A stretch of 63,771 nucleotides of DNA from Selenomonas sp. (GCF_024693525.1 NZ_JAILKR010000104.1:1-63771); one strand, 5' to 3'; shown: positions 27,202 to 35,257, counted from the stretch's first letter. Notes: generated by a model not told the origin, from the sequence alone. Numbers and translations: made by a program.

Positions 27202-28255
27202 ATATCGTAATAAGAAAATTACAGGCCTTCTAACTATTGTTCCCAAGAATATTCGTACTTTTGATGAGGAAATGGAAAATTACAAAGCGGATAAAGCTCG
27301 TAATAAACGCTTGAAAATGGTCATGGGATATGAGCAGCATCGTATGTTTGATGATGATGTCTGCGTGTCGGATTTGGCAGTCTATGGCATGGAATATATG
27401 TTTAGAGAAGGCTGGTTAAAAAAAGAGGAGATTGATGCCTTGGTTTTAGTCACACAGTCTCCGGATTATTTTATGCCTGCTACGAGCAATGTGATACATG
27501 GACGTTTGGGGTTGTCAGAAGATGTATTTTGTATGGACATAAATCAGGGATGTGCAGGTTTTTTAGTAGGGATAATGCAGGCATTTTCGCTATTAGACCA
27601 GCCGACAGTAAATAAGGTGGTCCTTATCAATGCGGATGTTTTAAGCCGCAAAGTGTCGAAAGCGGATAGGAATAGCTATCCGCTTATAGGAGATGCAGCT
27701 TCTATAACTGTGCTGGAAAGTTGTGCGGAAGAAAATCTAGTGCAAGGAGAAATCTGCATGGATGGTACACGTTCCGATATGCTTATCATTCCTGCCGGAG
27801 GGTTTCGTAGGCCATCATCGTGTGAGACTGCTATAATGCATGAAGATGAGGAAGGGAATAGTCGTAGTCTTGACAATCTCGTTATGGGAGGCAGGGAAGT
27901 CTTTTATTTCGTGCAAACTGAAGTTCCAAAACTTATCGAAAAATTATTTGGACGCATCCATATGACAAAAGATGAGATCGATTGGTGGATGTTCCATCAG
28001 CCTAATAAATTTATGGTGGATAAATTAGCCGAGGCTCTCGAGGTGCCATATGAGAAAATGCCGAGCAATATTGTAACGTATTTCGGCAATGCCAGTGGGG
28101 TAACTATACCTACCAATGTGGCTTACAACATTGGAGAGAAGCTGGAGAAAGAAGAGTATAAGATTTGCTTTGCTGGGTTCGGTGTGGGGCTAACTTGGGG
28201 TGCTATGGTGATGGATATGGGGAAAATGGATTTTTGCCGACTGATTGAATGGTAA
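27191..28255 (+). CDS. Second KAS III (FabH-like) ketosynthase
   Basis: 354 residues with the complete condensing triad: Cys121 in DINQGCAGF, His269 in MFHQPN and Asn300 in YFGNASG. It is only distantly similar to the KAS III at 21660, so it probably takes another primer. Beside an aminoacyl-loading set it might extend an aminoacyl or formylaminoacyl thioester, or act as an acyltransferase as some KAS III homologues do. It is the last gene of the cassette; no terminator follows before the AbiE promoter. Confidence 0.87.
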   Translation: MIFEYRNKKITGLLTIVPKNIRTFDEEMENYKADKARNKRLKMVMGYEQHRMFDDDVCVSDLAVYGMEYMFREGWLKKEEIDALVLVTQSPDYFMPATSNVIHGRLGLSEDVFCMDINQGCAGFLVGIMQAFSLLDQPTVNKVVLINADVLSRKVSKADRNSYPLIGDAASITVLESCAEENLVQGEICMDGTRSDMLIIPAGGFRRPSSCETAIMHEDEEGNSRSLDNLVMGGREVFYFVQTEVPKLIEKLFGRIHMTKDEIDWWMFHQPNKFMVDKLAEALEVPYEKMPSNIVTYFGNASGVTIPTNVAYNIGEKLEKEEYKICFAGFGVGLTWGAMVMDMGKMDFCRLIEW

Positions 28256-28269
28256 GTGAGGACAGTGTT

Positions 28270-28422
28270 GTGGCGGATAATAAAGGGCGAATTATAAGGC
28301 CTTTGAGAAATACAAGGGAGTTTGGGCGAAGATTACATAAACAGGAATGGTTCAACGAGAAGCATTTTCGTACTCATGCTGAAACTAAGACCGTGGTGTT
28401 TAAGCATTTTAGAATATCTTGA
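28270..28422 (+). CDS. Possible 50-residue basic protein or gene remnant
   Basis: A GTG-initiated frame of 50 codons, rich in Arg, Lys and His, starting 14 bases after the second KAS III stop and ending at the -35 box of the AbiE promoter. No domain is recognised. The weak GTGAGG upstream could serve as a ribosome site. It may equally be the degraded 3' end of a lost island gene at the junction with the toxin-antitoxin cargo. Confidence 0.25.
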   Translation: MADNKGRIIRPLRNTREFGRRLHKQEWFNEKHFRTHAETKTVVFKHFRIS

Positions 28423-28465
28423 TTTCCTCCACTAACTATTATATAATTGTAGTTAGTGGAGGAAA
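28419..28465 (+). promoter_or_regulatory. AbiE promoter with 16-bp palindromic operator covering the ribosome site
   Basis: TTGATT (28419-28424) and TATAAT (28442-28447) are separated by 17 bases. A perfect 16-bp inverted repeat, left arm 28423-28438 and right arm 28450-28465, brackets the -10 box; the right arm contains the GGAGGA ribosome site (28458-28463). AbiEi antitoxins are known to repress their own operons through inverted repeats. Part of the right arm is also transcribed, next to the start codon. Confidence 0.8.
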
Positions 28466-28470
28466 ATGCT

Positions 28471-29055
28471 ATGATTAGAACGACATATGATTTGTTAGAT
28501 TCTTTTTCTGGATATGCCAATCCTGATATGAAAATCAAGCGGATGGTTCAGGAGGGGAATCTTTTTCGTTTGCGAAGAGGATTATATGTAACAACCACAA
28601 AAATTTCCCCATATCTAGTAGCGGGGACTATATATGGTCCGTCGTATATTTCGTTTGAGACAGCACTTTCAAGATATGGCTTGATTCCGGAGCGTGTTTA
28701 CGCTTGTACATCGGCTACTTTTCGCAAGAATCGTTCCAAGACATATAAAAATGATTTGGGGGTTTTTACATATCGTGATATCCCTGCGGCTGCTTTTCCA
28801 CTTGGTGTCAAGTGTGAGGAGGAGAAGAAGATATTTTATGCAATAGCGTCTCCCGAAAAGGCGTTATGCGATATGTTGTATGTTCAGCCACCGGTATATA
28901 GTCACAAAGCGTTGCGGGAATTGTTGTTTGTGGATTTACGTATTGATGAGGAAGGTTTTGCACAGTTGAATCGACAAGAGATACGGAAGCTGGTGCCACG
29001 TTATAGACGACGCAACTTGAATTTGTTAGGGGAATTATTAAACAAGGGGCGGTGA
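28471..29055 (+). CDS. AbiEi-family antitoxin (type IV toxin-antitoxin)
   Basis: 194 residues. The N-terminal winged-helix part (about 1-65, IKRMVQEGNLFRLRRGLYV) and the following domain (GPSYISFETALSRYGLIPE, then ASPEKALCDMLY) match AbiEi-type antitoxin/transcriptional regulators. AbiEi counters the nucleotidyltransferase AbiEii and represses the operon. ATG 28471 lies 7 bases after GGAGGA, which is inside the palindrome described above. The toxin gene follows by 4 bases. It is cargo rather than part of the glycosylation pathway. Confidence 0.87.
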   Translation: MIRTTYDLLDSFSGYANPDMKIKRMVQEGNLFRLRRGLYVTTTKISPYLVAGTIYGPSYISFETALSRYGLIPERVYACTSATFRKNRSKTYKNDLGVFTYRDIPAAAFPLGVKCEEEKKIFYAIASPEKALCDMLYVQPPVYSHKALRELLFVDLRIDEEGFAQLNRQEIRKLVPRYRRRNLNLLGELLNKGR

Positions 29056-29059
29056 GCTG

Positions 29060-29929
29060 GTGGATACGTTATTGAATGACTATATGAAATTCTATGAGCC
29101 GCAGACAGCCGATGACTATCGGAATGCGTTAAAGGAGATTGTCCAGGAAATAGCGATATATGGGCTGAGTCGCAGTGATTTTTTCCAGAAAGCGGCTTTT
29201 TATGGTGGGACATCACTACGTATTTTTTATGGGTTAGATCGTTTTTCTGAAGATATGGATTTTTCACTGGCTGAACCCAATGCAGATTTTTCGTTGGAAA
29301 AATATTTTTCCTATGTGGAAGAGGCATTAGCTAGTCATGGTTTGGAAATGTCGGTTTCCAAAAAGATCAAGGCTAATCCCAACGATGTGCAATCTGCTTT
29401 TATCAAGGGAGAGACCATAATTCAATTAATTACGATATGGGACAAGGAGGAGCGTGGCTTTCCAGGGATTTCACCACATGAAGTAATAAAGATTAAGATG
29501 GAGATTGATACGAACCCTCCAGCAGGAGCTACGTATAACATTAAATACGGTCTGCGTCCTGTTCCTTACATGGTTCGTTTGTATGATGAGTCATCTTTGT
29601 TTGCCGGTAAATTACATGCTGTACTTTGCCGAAATTGGCGAAACAGAGTGAAGGGGCGCGATCTTTATGACTTTGTTTGGTATATTACCAATAGGACAAA
29701 GGTCAACCTGTTTCATTTACAAAAACGCCTGGAGCAGACTGAGCATTGGGGTAAGAAAGAATCTTTGACTGTTCAGGACTTAAGAAATATGCTGATTGAG
29801 AGATTTGATTCTATCGATTATGAACAGGCAAAATTAGATGTGAGAAGCTTTATCAAAACAGAAGAGAAATTGCAGCTTTGGGGGGCAGAGTTTTTTAAGG
29901 TGCTGTCTGGTCAAGTAGAGGCGATATAG
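29060..29929 (+). CDS. AbiEii-family nucleotidyltransferase toxin
   Basis: 289 residues with the DUF1814/AbiEii nucleotidyltransferase signature: GGTSLR at 49-54, metal-binding Asp65 and Asp67 in SEDMDFSL, a KMEID segment and KGRDLYDF. AbiEii toxins such as MenT-type enzymes add nucleotides to tRNA or otherwise block translation, giving phage abortive infection. All motifs are intact. GTG 29060 is the start. It sits between the acyl cassette and IS remnants, consistent with a horizontally gained defence unit. Confidence 0.87.
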   Translation: MDTLLNDYMKFYEPQTADDYRNALKEIVQEIAIYGLSRSDFFQKAAFYGGTSLRIFYGLDRFSEDMDFSLAEPNADFSLEKYFSYVEEALASHGLEMSVSKKIKANPNDVQSAFIKGETIIQLITIWDKEERGFPGISPHEVIKIKMEIDTNPPAGATYNIKYGLRPVPYMVRLYDESSLFAGKLHAVLCRNWRNRVKGRDLYDFVWYITNRTKVNLFHLQKRLEQTEHWGKKESLTVQDLRNMLIERFDSIDYEQAKLDVRSFIKTEEKLQLWGAEFFKVLSGQVEAI

Positions 29930-29953
29930 GTAAGGTGGTCGTTCGACTTATGA

Positions 29954-30210
29954 GTTTTTTTAGAGCGGCAGATACGGCAGTTGCAAACAGCAGGGATAGA
30001 AGATATCTATTTTGTAGTCGGCTATAAGAACGAACAGCTTATGTATTTGGCTGAAAAATTCGGGGTGCATGTTGTTGTAAATGAAGATTATGATCGCTAC
30101 AATAATACCTCATCGCTGATGTGTGTACGAAATGTACTGGCGAATAGTTATATCTGTTCATCGGATAATTACTTTACAGAAAATCCTTTTGAGCCTTATG
30201 TATATCGCCC
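29954..30210 (+). pseudogene. LicC-like nucleotidyltransferase, internal fragment
   Basis: An open segment of about 85 codons encodes the middle of a sugar-phosphate/phosphocholine nucleotidyltransferase: AGIEDIYFVVGYKNEQ, EDYDRYNNTSSL and SSDNYFTENPF are typical of LicC-type cytidylyltransferases. The N-terminal nucleotide-binding loop is missing; a stop lies just upstream at 29951. The 3' part stops near 30210, where a transposase tail begins. It is therefore a relic truncated at both ends. Confidence 0.75.
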
Positions 30211-30324
30211 TTTGAGGCTACCAAGAAATGGACTATGCCAATTCGGAACTGGGGCAAGGTGAGAGGCGAGCTGACCATCTATGCCGTGGTCAGGCTCGTT
30301 TTTGCTATTGACAACATCGGATGA
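30211..30324 (+). pseudogene. IS256-family (mutator) transposase C-terminal remnant
   Basis: Translation from 30220 gives TKKWTMPIRNWGKVRGEL, the characteristic C-terminal end of IS256-family transposases, followed by a short tail and TGA at 30322. Only about 35 codons remain, with no DDE catalytic region. The junction with the nucleotidyltransferase fragment lies at about 30210. The insertion that left it probably destroyed that gene and may have helped bring in the AbiE and ATPase genes. Confidence 0.72.
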
Positions 30325-30360
30325 TTTGGCGCTTACGTTTGAGTGCCTGTTGGTGCGTTT

Positions 30361-31572
30361 TTATTTATCCAATAACCATTTCAGTACATTTTCTTTGCGT
30401 ATGCCATCATAATCTGCCGTAGCACCGACTTCATCAAGGGTTAGTAAGTACTTTGGATAGTTGTCCTTGATTCGTTGCAATGGCTTTAGTTCTCGTTCCA
30501 TGACTTCTGTTTGAAGTGTCGATTCAGAAACTTGATAATAGGCAAGACCTTGAGCGTTTTTGGCAACGAAATCTACTTCGCCGTTTGTCATGGAACCTAC
30601 GTATACTTCATAGCCACGGCGTAATAACTCCAGATACACGGTGTTTTCCAGGATATGTCCTGTATCCTGTCCATGCCGTCCTACCTTTAGATATCGCAAT
30701 GCTGCATCGGTTATATAGTATTTCGGATTAATCTTCAACAATTCCTTGCCTTTGATGTCGAACCGCTCAGCTTGATAAATGAGCATACTGTCCTGTAGAC
30801 CGGTCAGATATTTCTCAACCGTTTTGCTATCAATTTTACGGCCTGCACTAGTCATGGAGGCAGCAATCTTGCGTATAGAGAGAAGACTTCCCACATTTGC
30901 AAAAAGGTATTTGACAATGCTTTCAAGCATCTTGACATCATTCACATGCAGTCGTCCTACTACATCCTTTAGGATGACAGTATTATAGAGACCGAGCAAA
31001 TACTCGTTGATGTCCTGTTGTTTACCTTCCAGCTGTAACGTATAGGGGAAGGAACTTTCCGTAATATAATGTTCATAGATTTCCCGAAGAGAATGGTTGG
31101 ACTTAAAACTGCTGGCCTCATAATACTCTTTGAATGATAGGGGAAGCATTTTTAGTTCGACATAACGGCCCGAGAGCATGGTAGCCAGATCACCGGACAT
31201 GAAATATGCGTTGGAGCCGGTAATATAGATATCGGCATTTTCTTTGATGAAAAGACTGTCGACAGCCTTTTCAAAATCCGGTACATGTTGAATTTCATCT
31301 AGGAAGATATAATTCATTCCTGTTGGCTGCATGTGAGAGATAACATACTTATAAAGAGCATGGTATTCCTGCAGATCTTCGAAAGCCAAGTCTTCAAAAT
31401 TGATACTGATAATATTTTCTCTGGGAACACCTTGCGCTAAAAGATCGTTTTGGAATAACTCGAAAAGTTTTGACTTTCCGCAGCGTCTGACTCCGGAAAC
31501 CACTTTTATAATATTTTTGTTCTTATGACGTTTCAAAAACTCTATGTATTCTTTTCGTTCTATAAGTTTCAT
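30361..31572 (-). CDS. AAA-family ATPase with DUF4143 domain
   Basis: 403 residues. The N-terminal AAA_14 P-loop domain (Walker A GVRRCGKS at 27-34, Walker B YIFLDEI near 88-94, sensor TGSNA) is followed by a C-terminal DUF4143 domain with a restriction-endonuclease-like GEVDFVA segment. Such proteins are common single-gene accessory ORFs of unclear function, often next to mobile or defence genes. It is on the opposite strand to all neighbours and AT-rich, supporting acquisition with the AbiE/IS256 patch. An inverted repeat lies in its upstream region. Confidence 0.85.
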   Translation of the reverse strand: MKLIERKEYIEFLKRHKNKNIIKVVSGVRRCGKSKLFELFQNDLLAQGVPRENIISINFEDLAFEDLQEYHALYKYVISHMQPTGMNYIFLDEIQHVPDFEKAVDSLFIKENADIYITGSNAYFMSGDLATMLSGRYVELKMLPLSFKEYYEASSFKSNHSLREIYEHYITESSFPYTLQLEGKQQDINEYLLGLYNTVILKDVVGRLHVNDVKMLESIVKYLFANVGSLLSIRKIAASMTSAGRKIDSKTVEKYLTGLQDSMLIYQAERFDIKGKELLKINPKYYITDAALRYLKVGRHGQDTGHILENTVYLELLRRGYEVYVGSMTNGEVDFVAKNAQGLAYYQVSESTLQTEVMERELKPLQRIKDNYPKYLLTLDEVGATADYDGIRKENVLKWLLDK

Positions 31573-31593
31573 AATTCCCTCACTTTCTAGTAT

Positions 31594-31649
31594 ATGGATT
31601 TTATTCTTTATGTATTAATATTATATCAGATATATGGAATAAAATCCAT
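31594..31649. repeat. 13-bp inverted repeat upstream of the AAA/DUF4143 gene
   Basis: ATGGATTTTATTC (31594-31606) is repeated inverted as GAATAAAATCCAT (31637-31649), with a 30-bp AT-rich spacer. It covers the expected promoter of the minus-strand ATPase gene and could be an operator or a relic of an insertion boundary. Confidence 0.6.
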
Positions 31650-31697
31650 GTATATAACAAGAAAGAATTGGTAGATAGGGTAGAAATACGCACTATA

Positions 31698-31706
31698 TGA
31701 TATAAT
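31698..31706 (+). promoter_or_regulatory. Extended -10 promoter for the 31752 gene
   Basis: TGATATAAT (31698-31706) is a perfect extended -10 element, about 45 bases before the start codon at 31752. No good -35 is visible, which is acceptable for TGn-type promoters. Confidence 0.5.
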
Positions 31707-31751
31707 GTTGATAAGAATCTTGGGTGAATGTATGACTGATGGGGGATTGCG

Positions 31752-32690
31752 ATGGCGGAGAAGATAAAGCCGGAACTTTTGGGATTTTTACAGGCAAGTG
31801 GTGTGCCGTATCGGATTTTGGTGGTGGAGAGCCTTTATTATCTGCCGGAGCTTCGGCAGATGTTTCCGCAGGCAGAGATTTTTGCGGTAGCGGCAGAAGA
31901 GGAAGCAATCGAACCGTACCAGGATTGTCAGGTGGATTTTTGTGTGTTGGACTATCTGTCGGAGCGACTGCCGTTTGAGCGCGAGTATTTCGATTACATC
32001 ATTTCGGATTTGACGCTCGAGGCCGTGGCTAATCCGCAGGATATTGCGGCTGGATTTTCGATGTATCTGAAACAGACAGGGGCTTTTTTGACAAGCTTCC
32101 GCAATATCCGTCATTGGTCCGTGCTTGAGGAGATGATGGAGGGGCATTTTTACCATCTGGTGACCAGGCTCTATGCCAAAACGGATTTTGAACGGCTGCT
32201 TTATGCGTCTTATTATAAAAATGTCCGCGTGCGGCCGCAGCTTCGTCGGGCTGAAGATGATATTGTGGAGCGGCTGGTGGCTGCTGGCTTTGAGAATATC
32301 CACGAGGATTTGGAAACGGAGTTCTGGCTGGTTCGGGCTGACCGTTCCATGCCGGAGATGGCACTCTTGAAGTCGATGTATACGAAAGAGCAGCGCAAGA
32401 AGCTTTCGGATTATCTGCATCGTATTGAGTATGATGTGGATGCGGAAAATCAGTGCCGCTTGTTCTGGGCGTTTTACGAACAGTCGGCGTTGTTTGCGGA
32501 CTATGTGGCGAACTTTATCCGTCAGGCGGTGTTCCATCCGGAAGCGTTTTATCGGCGGTTGATGAAGTATTCGCGTCGGGAGCTCGATGAGATTTTGGCG
32601 ATGCTCGAATGCACGCGCGAAAATGCTACTTCGCAAGATGAGCTTCGGTGGATTGATAAAATCGAGCAGGAGCTGCAGGGAATGAAGTGA
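31752..32690 (+). CDS. Methyltransferase-like protein of a glycosylation locus
   Basis: 312 residues. The N-terminal half looks like a divergent class I SAM-dependent fold: YRILVVESLYYLPEL, FAVAAEEEA, FDYIISDLTLEAV and GAFLTSFRN correspond to successive strands, but the glycine-rich motif I is lost. The C-terminal part is helical and unrecognised. GC content rises sharply from here and resembles the core genome. Followed by two glycosyltransferase genes, it likely belongs to an older part of the flagellin-modification locus. Activity cannot be assumed. Confidence 0.6.
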   Translation: MAEKIKPELLGFLQASGVPYRILVVESLYYLPELRQMFPQAEIFAVAAEEEAIEPYQDCQVDFCVLDYLSERLPFEREYFDYIISDLTLEAVANPQDIAAGFSMYLKQTGAFLTSFRNIRHWSVLEEMMEGHFYHLVTRLYAKTDFERLLYASYYKNVRVRPQLRRAEDDIVERLVAAGFENIHEDLETEFWLVRADRSMPEMALLKSMYTKEQRKKLSDYLHRIEYDVDAENQCRLFWAFYEQSALFADYVANFIRQAVFHPEAFYRRLMKYSRRELDEILAMLECTRENATSQDELRWIDKIEQELQGMK

Positions 32691-32699
32691 GGGTTGAGG

Positions 32700-33404
32700 A
32701 TGGATTTGACGATAAAAAAAGATTTGGACGACACGAAGGTAGCCTTCATTACCTGCGTCAATAGTGAGGAATGGTATAGCGAATGCCGCCTTTATTTGGA
32801 GAGTCTCAAGATCCCGGCAGGAATGACGGCTGAATTTATTCCTGTGCGGGGGGCGACGTCGATGTGTGCGGGATACAACAGCGGCATGAATCAGTCCGAT
32901 GCAAAATACAAGGTCTACCTGCATCAGGATACGTTGGTGGTCAATAAGAATCTGGTGGCGGATTTGCGCCAGCTTTTTGCCGAGGAAACCGTAGGAGCAG
33001 TCGGTGTGATTGGCTGCCGCAGTTTGCCGCGAAGCGGTGTCTGGTGGGACGGTTTGCGGACGTATGGCCGCGTGCTTCACGCCTGCGAACCCGAGAGTGT
33101 CGTGGATTCGCATTGCCGAGAGCCGGAGGGAAACTGCCAAGAGGTGGAGGCTGTCGATGGTCTCTTTATCGCGACGCAGTATGACATTCCGTGGCGCGAG
33201 GATTTGTTTACGGGATTCCATCTCTATGATACGTCGCTTTGCAAGGAGATGCAGCGGCGTGGGCTCAAAGTTGTGGTTCCCAATCAAGAAAAAGATTTCT
33301 GGTGTATCCATTGTCCTAAGGAAAAACCACTGGCGAAGGAGTATAAAGGATATCAGAAGATCTTTGTAAAAGAATACGGTGGGGAATTGAATCCGGAAGT
33401 GTAA
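32700..33404 (+). CDS. GT2-like glycosyltransferase (StrF-type, PF13712-like)
   Basis: 234 residues. KVAFITCVNSEEWYSEC is the first beta strand of a GT-A-like domain, MCAGYNSGMNQS and YLHQDTLV (HQD in place of DxD) are hallmarks of the Glyco_tranf_2_5 group, and WREDLFTGFHLYD is the C-terminal acidic segment. ATG 32700 lies 6 bases after GAGGG. Sugar transfer to protein or glycan is expected; no acceptor can be inferred beyond context. A terminator follows. Confidence 0.72.
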   Translation: MDLTIKKDLDDTKVAFITCVNSEEWYSECRLYLESLKIPAGMTAEFIPVRGATSMCAGYNSGMNQSDAKYKVYLHQDTLVVNKNLVADLRQLFAEETVGAVGVIGCRSLPRSGVWWDGLRTYGRVLHACEPESVVDSHCREPEGNCQEVEAVDGLFIATQYDIPWREDLFTGFHLYDTSLCKEMQRRGLKVVVPNQEKDFWCIHCPKEKPLAKEYKGYQKIFVKEYGGELNPEV

Positions 33405-33410
33405 GAGAAG

Positions 33411-33438
33411 GCCTTTCCTAATTGGAAGGGCTTTTTTT
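33411..33438 (+). terminator. Rho-independent terminator after the 32700 gene
   Basis: GCCTTTCC (33411-33418) pairs with GGAAGGGC (33424-33431, one G-U pair), followed by seven T residues. It separates the two-gene unit from the following SPINDLY gene, so the latter needs read-through or a promoter of its own. Confidence 0.8.
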
Positions 33439-33522
33439 GTAAAGAGAAGCAGGAAATTAATCAACTTTGTAGAATATAGGAAAATATGCGAAACTATGAG
33501 ACAAATTAGGAGTTCTTTTGGA

Positions 33523-35241
33523 ATGGATCACGATGCTTTGAATTGGCTTAGCTTGGCAGACAAGTTTGCAGCAGAGGGCGACCCGAAGGGGATGCGCGCC
33601 TGTGCAAAAGAGTTGTGGGATATGGATGCGGATAGCATGGACGGTGCGGCTGTTATGGCCGAAGCCGCCCTGTATTCCGGTGAGCGCGAGGAAGCGCAGG
33701 CACTGGTAGAGGAAATCCTGGCCAAGAAGCCAAGGCATTTGCGGGGACGTTTGGTGAAGGCTGGTTTGGCGGCAGTGGAGTTCCGTCTGGATGAGGAAAT
33801 TCCGCTGTTGCGGGAGATTGTTGCCGAGGTACAGCGCAAGCGGAATGCTTTGGAGCCGGATGATGCATACTTTGGGGTATTGACACATATCTTGAAGAAG
33901 GCGCGTGGCTGGCTGGCCGATGCGGAGTATCTGGCAGCACGTCCTGATAACGCGGCAAAAGAGCTTTTGGCTCGCAGTAAAATTTGTGAAGAGCCATTGG
34001 AAAAGGCAGAGATGTACAGCAAGTACCTCTTTATGTGTAATTACCGGGAGCAGTCGATTTATGAGAGCCGTGGGGCGGCAGAGGCGTATGAACCGATGCT
34101 TTCGATTACGCCATATCTTCATGAGGATGTGAAGAAACTGCCGGAAAAAAAGCTTCGTATCGGTTATTTGTCACCAGATTTTCGCGAGCATGCGGTGGCA
34201 TCTTTTTTGGAACCGCTCTTAAAAGATTATGATGGGGAACATTTTTCCGTTTATTGTTATTCGACAGGGCGTTCGGACCATGTCACGAAGAAGATACGGG
34301 CCTGCCATATTCACTGGCGGGACCTTCGAGGGCGCAGCCCGCGAACTGCGGCCCGTCTCATTGCCGAGGATCAGATTGACATCCTGATGGATTTATCCGG
34401 GCATACCCAGGGGAGCTGTCTACCTATTATGGCTTACCGGCCGGCTCCGGTCCAGCTGGCAGGGATTGGCTATATGAATACGACAGGGTTGTCGACGGTG
34501 GACTATTTCTTATCCGATGAGGTATGTCTGCCCACTGGAGAAGCGACGGCGGAGGGGTTCGTCGAGAAGATCCTGCGTCTTCCTGATTCCCATCTTTGTT
34601 ACCGTCCAGGATTTGCCCGGGAGATACCATCAGCTGGTACTGAGGCGCCATGTTTGCGCAATGGGTATGTTACCTTTGGCAGTTTCAATAACTTTGCCAA
34701 GGTGACGGATGAGACTTTGCTCATGTGGCGCAGTATCTTGGATCAGGTGGCGGATTCCCGCTTGGTCATAAAGGGGAAAATCTGTAGCATTCCTTCTGGG
34801 CAGGCTATTGTGAAGGAACGCCTGGCCCGTCTGGGGGTGAATATGGCACGAATTGAACTTCGCCCGTACAGCCCCGATTATCTGGAACAGTATCGGGATA
34901 TCGATATTGCGCTGGATGCGATGCCCTACAATGGCGGCCTTACGACTTGTGAGGCACTTTATATGGGAGTGCCGGTGGTAAGCCTGCGGGGACGCAGCCA
35001 CGGGGCACGATTTGGCGCGTCGATTCTCACCAATGCCGGGGTGCGGGAGCTCGTGGTGGAAAACGATTTGAACTATGTACGCCGTGCCGTTCAGCTGGGG
35101 AAATCCCCTGAATTGATAGGGGCATACCATTCTGGTTTGCGGGCTAACTTGCTCAAATCGCCGCTCATGGATAGTAAAAAATATATGCATGAGCTACAAA
35201 ATGGCTATCGTCAGATATGGAAGAATTTTTGCATAAATTAA
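33523..35241 (+). CDS. SPINDLY/OGT-like (GT41) glycosyltransferase with canonical His
   Basis: 572 residues. TPR-like helices (about 1-190) precede a GT41 catalytic region from about 210: LRIGYLSPDFREHAVA with His223, DILMDLSGHT, FNNFAKVT with the conserved Lys, LDAMPYNGGLTTCEAL and GRSHGARF. All signature residues are kept. AGGAG at 33508-33512 fits ATG 33523 rather than 33496. It is the fourth GT41 gene in the window, GC-rich and monocistronic between terminator and the next promoter. It could be the ancestral enzyme of the locus. Confidence 0.87.
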   Translation: MDHDALNWLSLADKFAAEGDPKGMRACAKELWDMDADSMDGAAVMAEAALYSGEREEAQALVEEILAKKPRHLRGRLVKAGLAAVEFRLDEEIPLLREIVAEVQRKRNALEPDDAYFGVLTHILKKARGWLADAEYLAARPDNAAKELLARSKICEEPLEKAEMYSKYLFMCNYREQSIYESRGAAEAYEPMLSITPYLHEDVKKLPEKKLRIGYLSPDFREHAVASFLEPLLKDYDGEHFSVYCYSTGRSDHVTKKIRACHIHWRDLRGRSPRTAARLIAEDQIDILMDLSGHTQGSCLPIMAYRPAPVQLAGIGYMNTTGLSTVDYFLSDEVCLPTGEATAEGFVEKILRLPDSHLCYRPGFAREIPSAGTEAPCLRNGYVTFGSFNNFAKVTDETLLMWRSILDQVADSRLVIKGKICSIPSGQAIVKERLARLGVNMARIELRPYSPDYLEQYRDIDIALDAMPYNGGLTTCEALYMGVPVVSLRGRSHGARFGASILTNAGVRELVVENDLNYVRRAVQLGKSPELIGAYHSGLRANLLKSPLMDSKKYMHELQNGYRQIWKNFCIN

Positions 35242-35257
35242 ACTATAATAAAAAAAC

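Noticed and set aside
19932..28255. A free-standing natural-product (NRPS/polyketide-like) cluster
   Set aside because: No condensation, thioesterase, exporter or regulator genes are present, and the cassette is flanked by flagellin-modifying genes including fliB; a secreted metabolite is possible but less likely.
28471..31572. A prophage or integrative element
   Set aside because: No integrase, structural phage gene or attachment repeats were seen; only a toxin-antitoxin pair, an IS tail and an ATPase gene.
31788..33464. A 558-codon open frame on the minus strand
   Set aside because: It is antisense to two plus-strand genes with recognisable domains and ribosome sites; the sequence is low in hydrophobic pattern and rich in His/Arg/Pro, typical of a codon-bias shadow.
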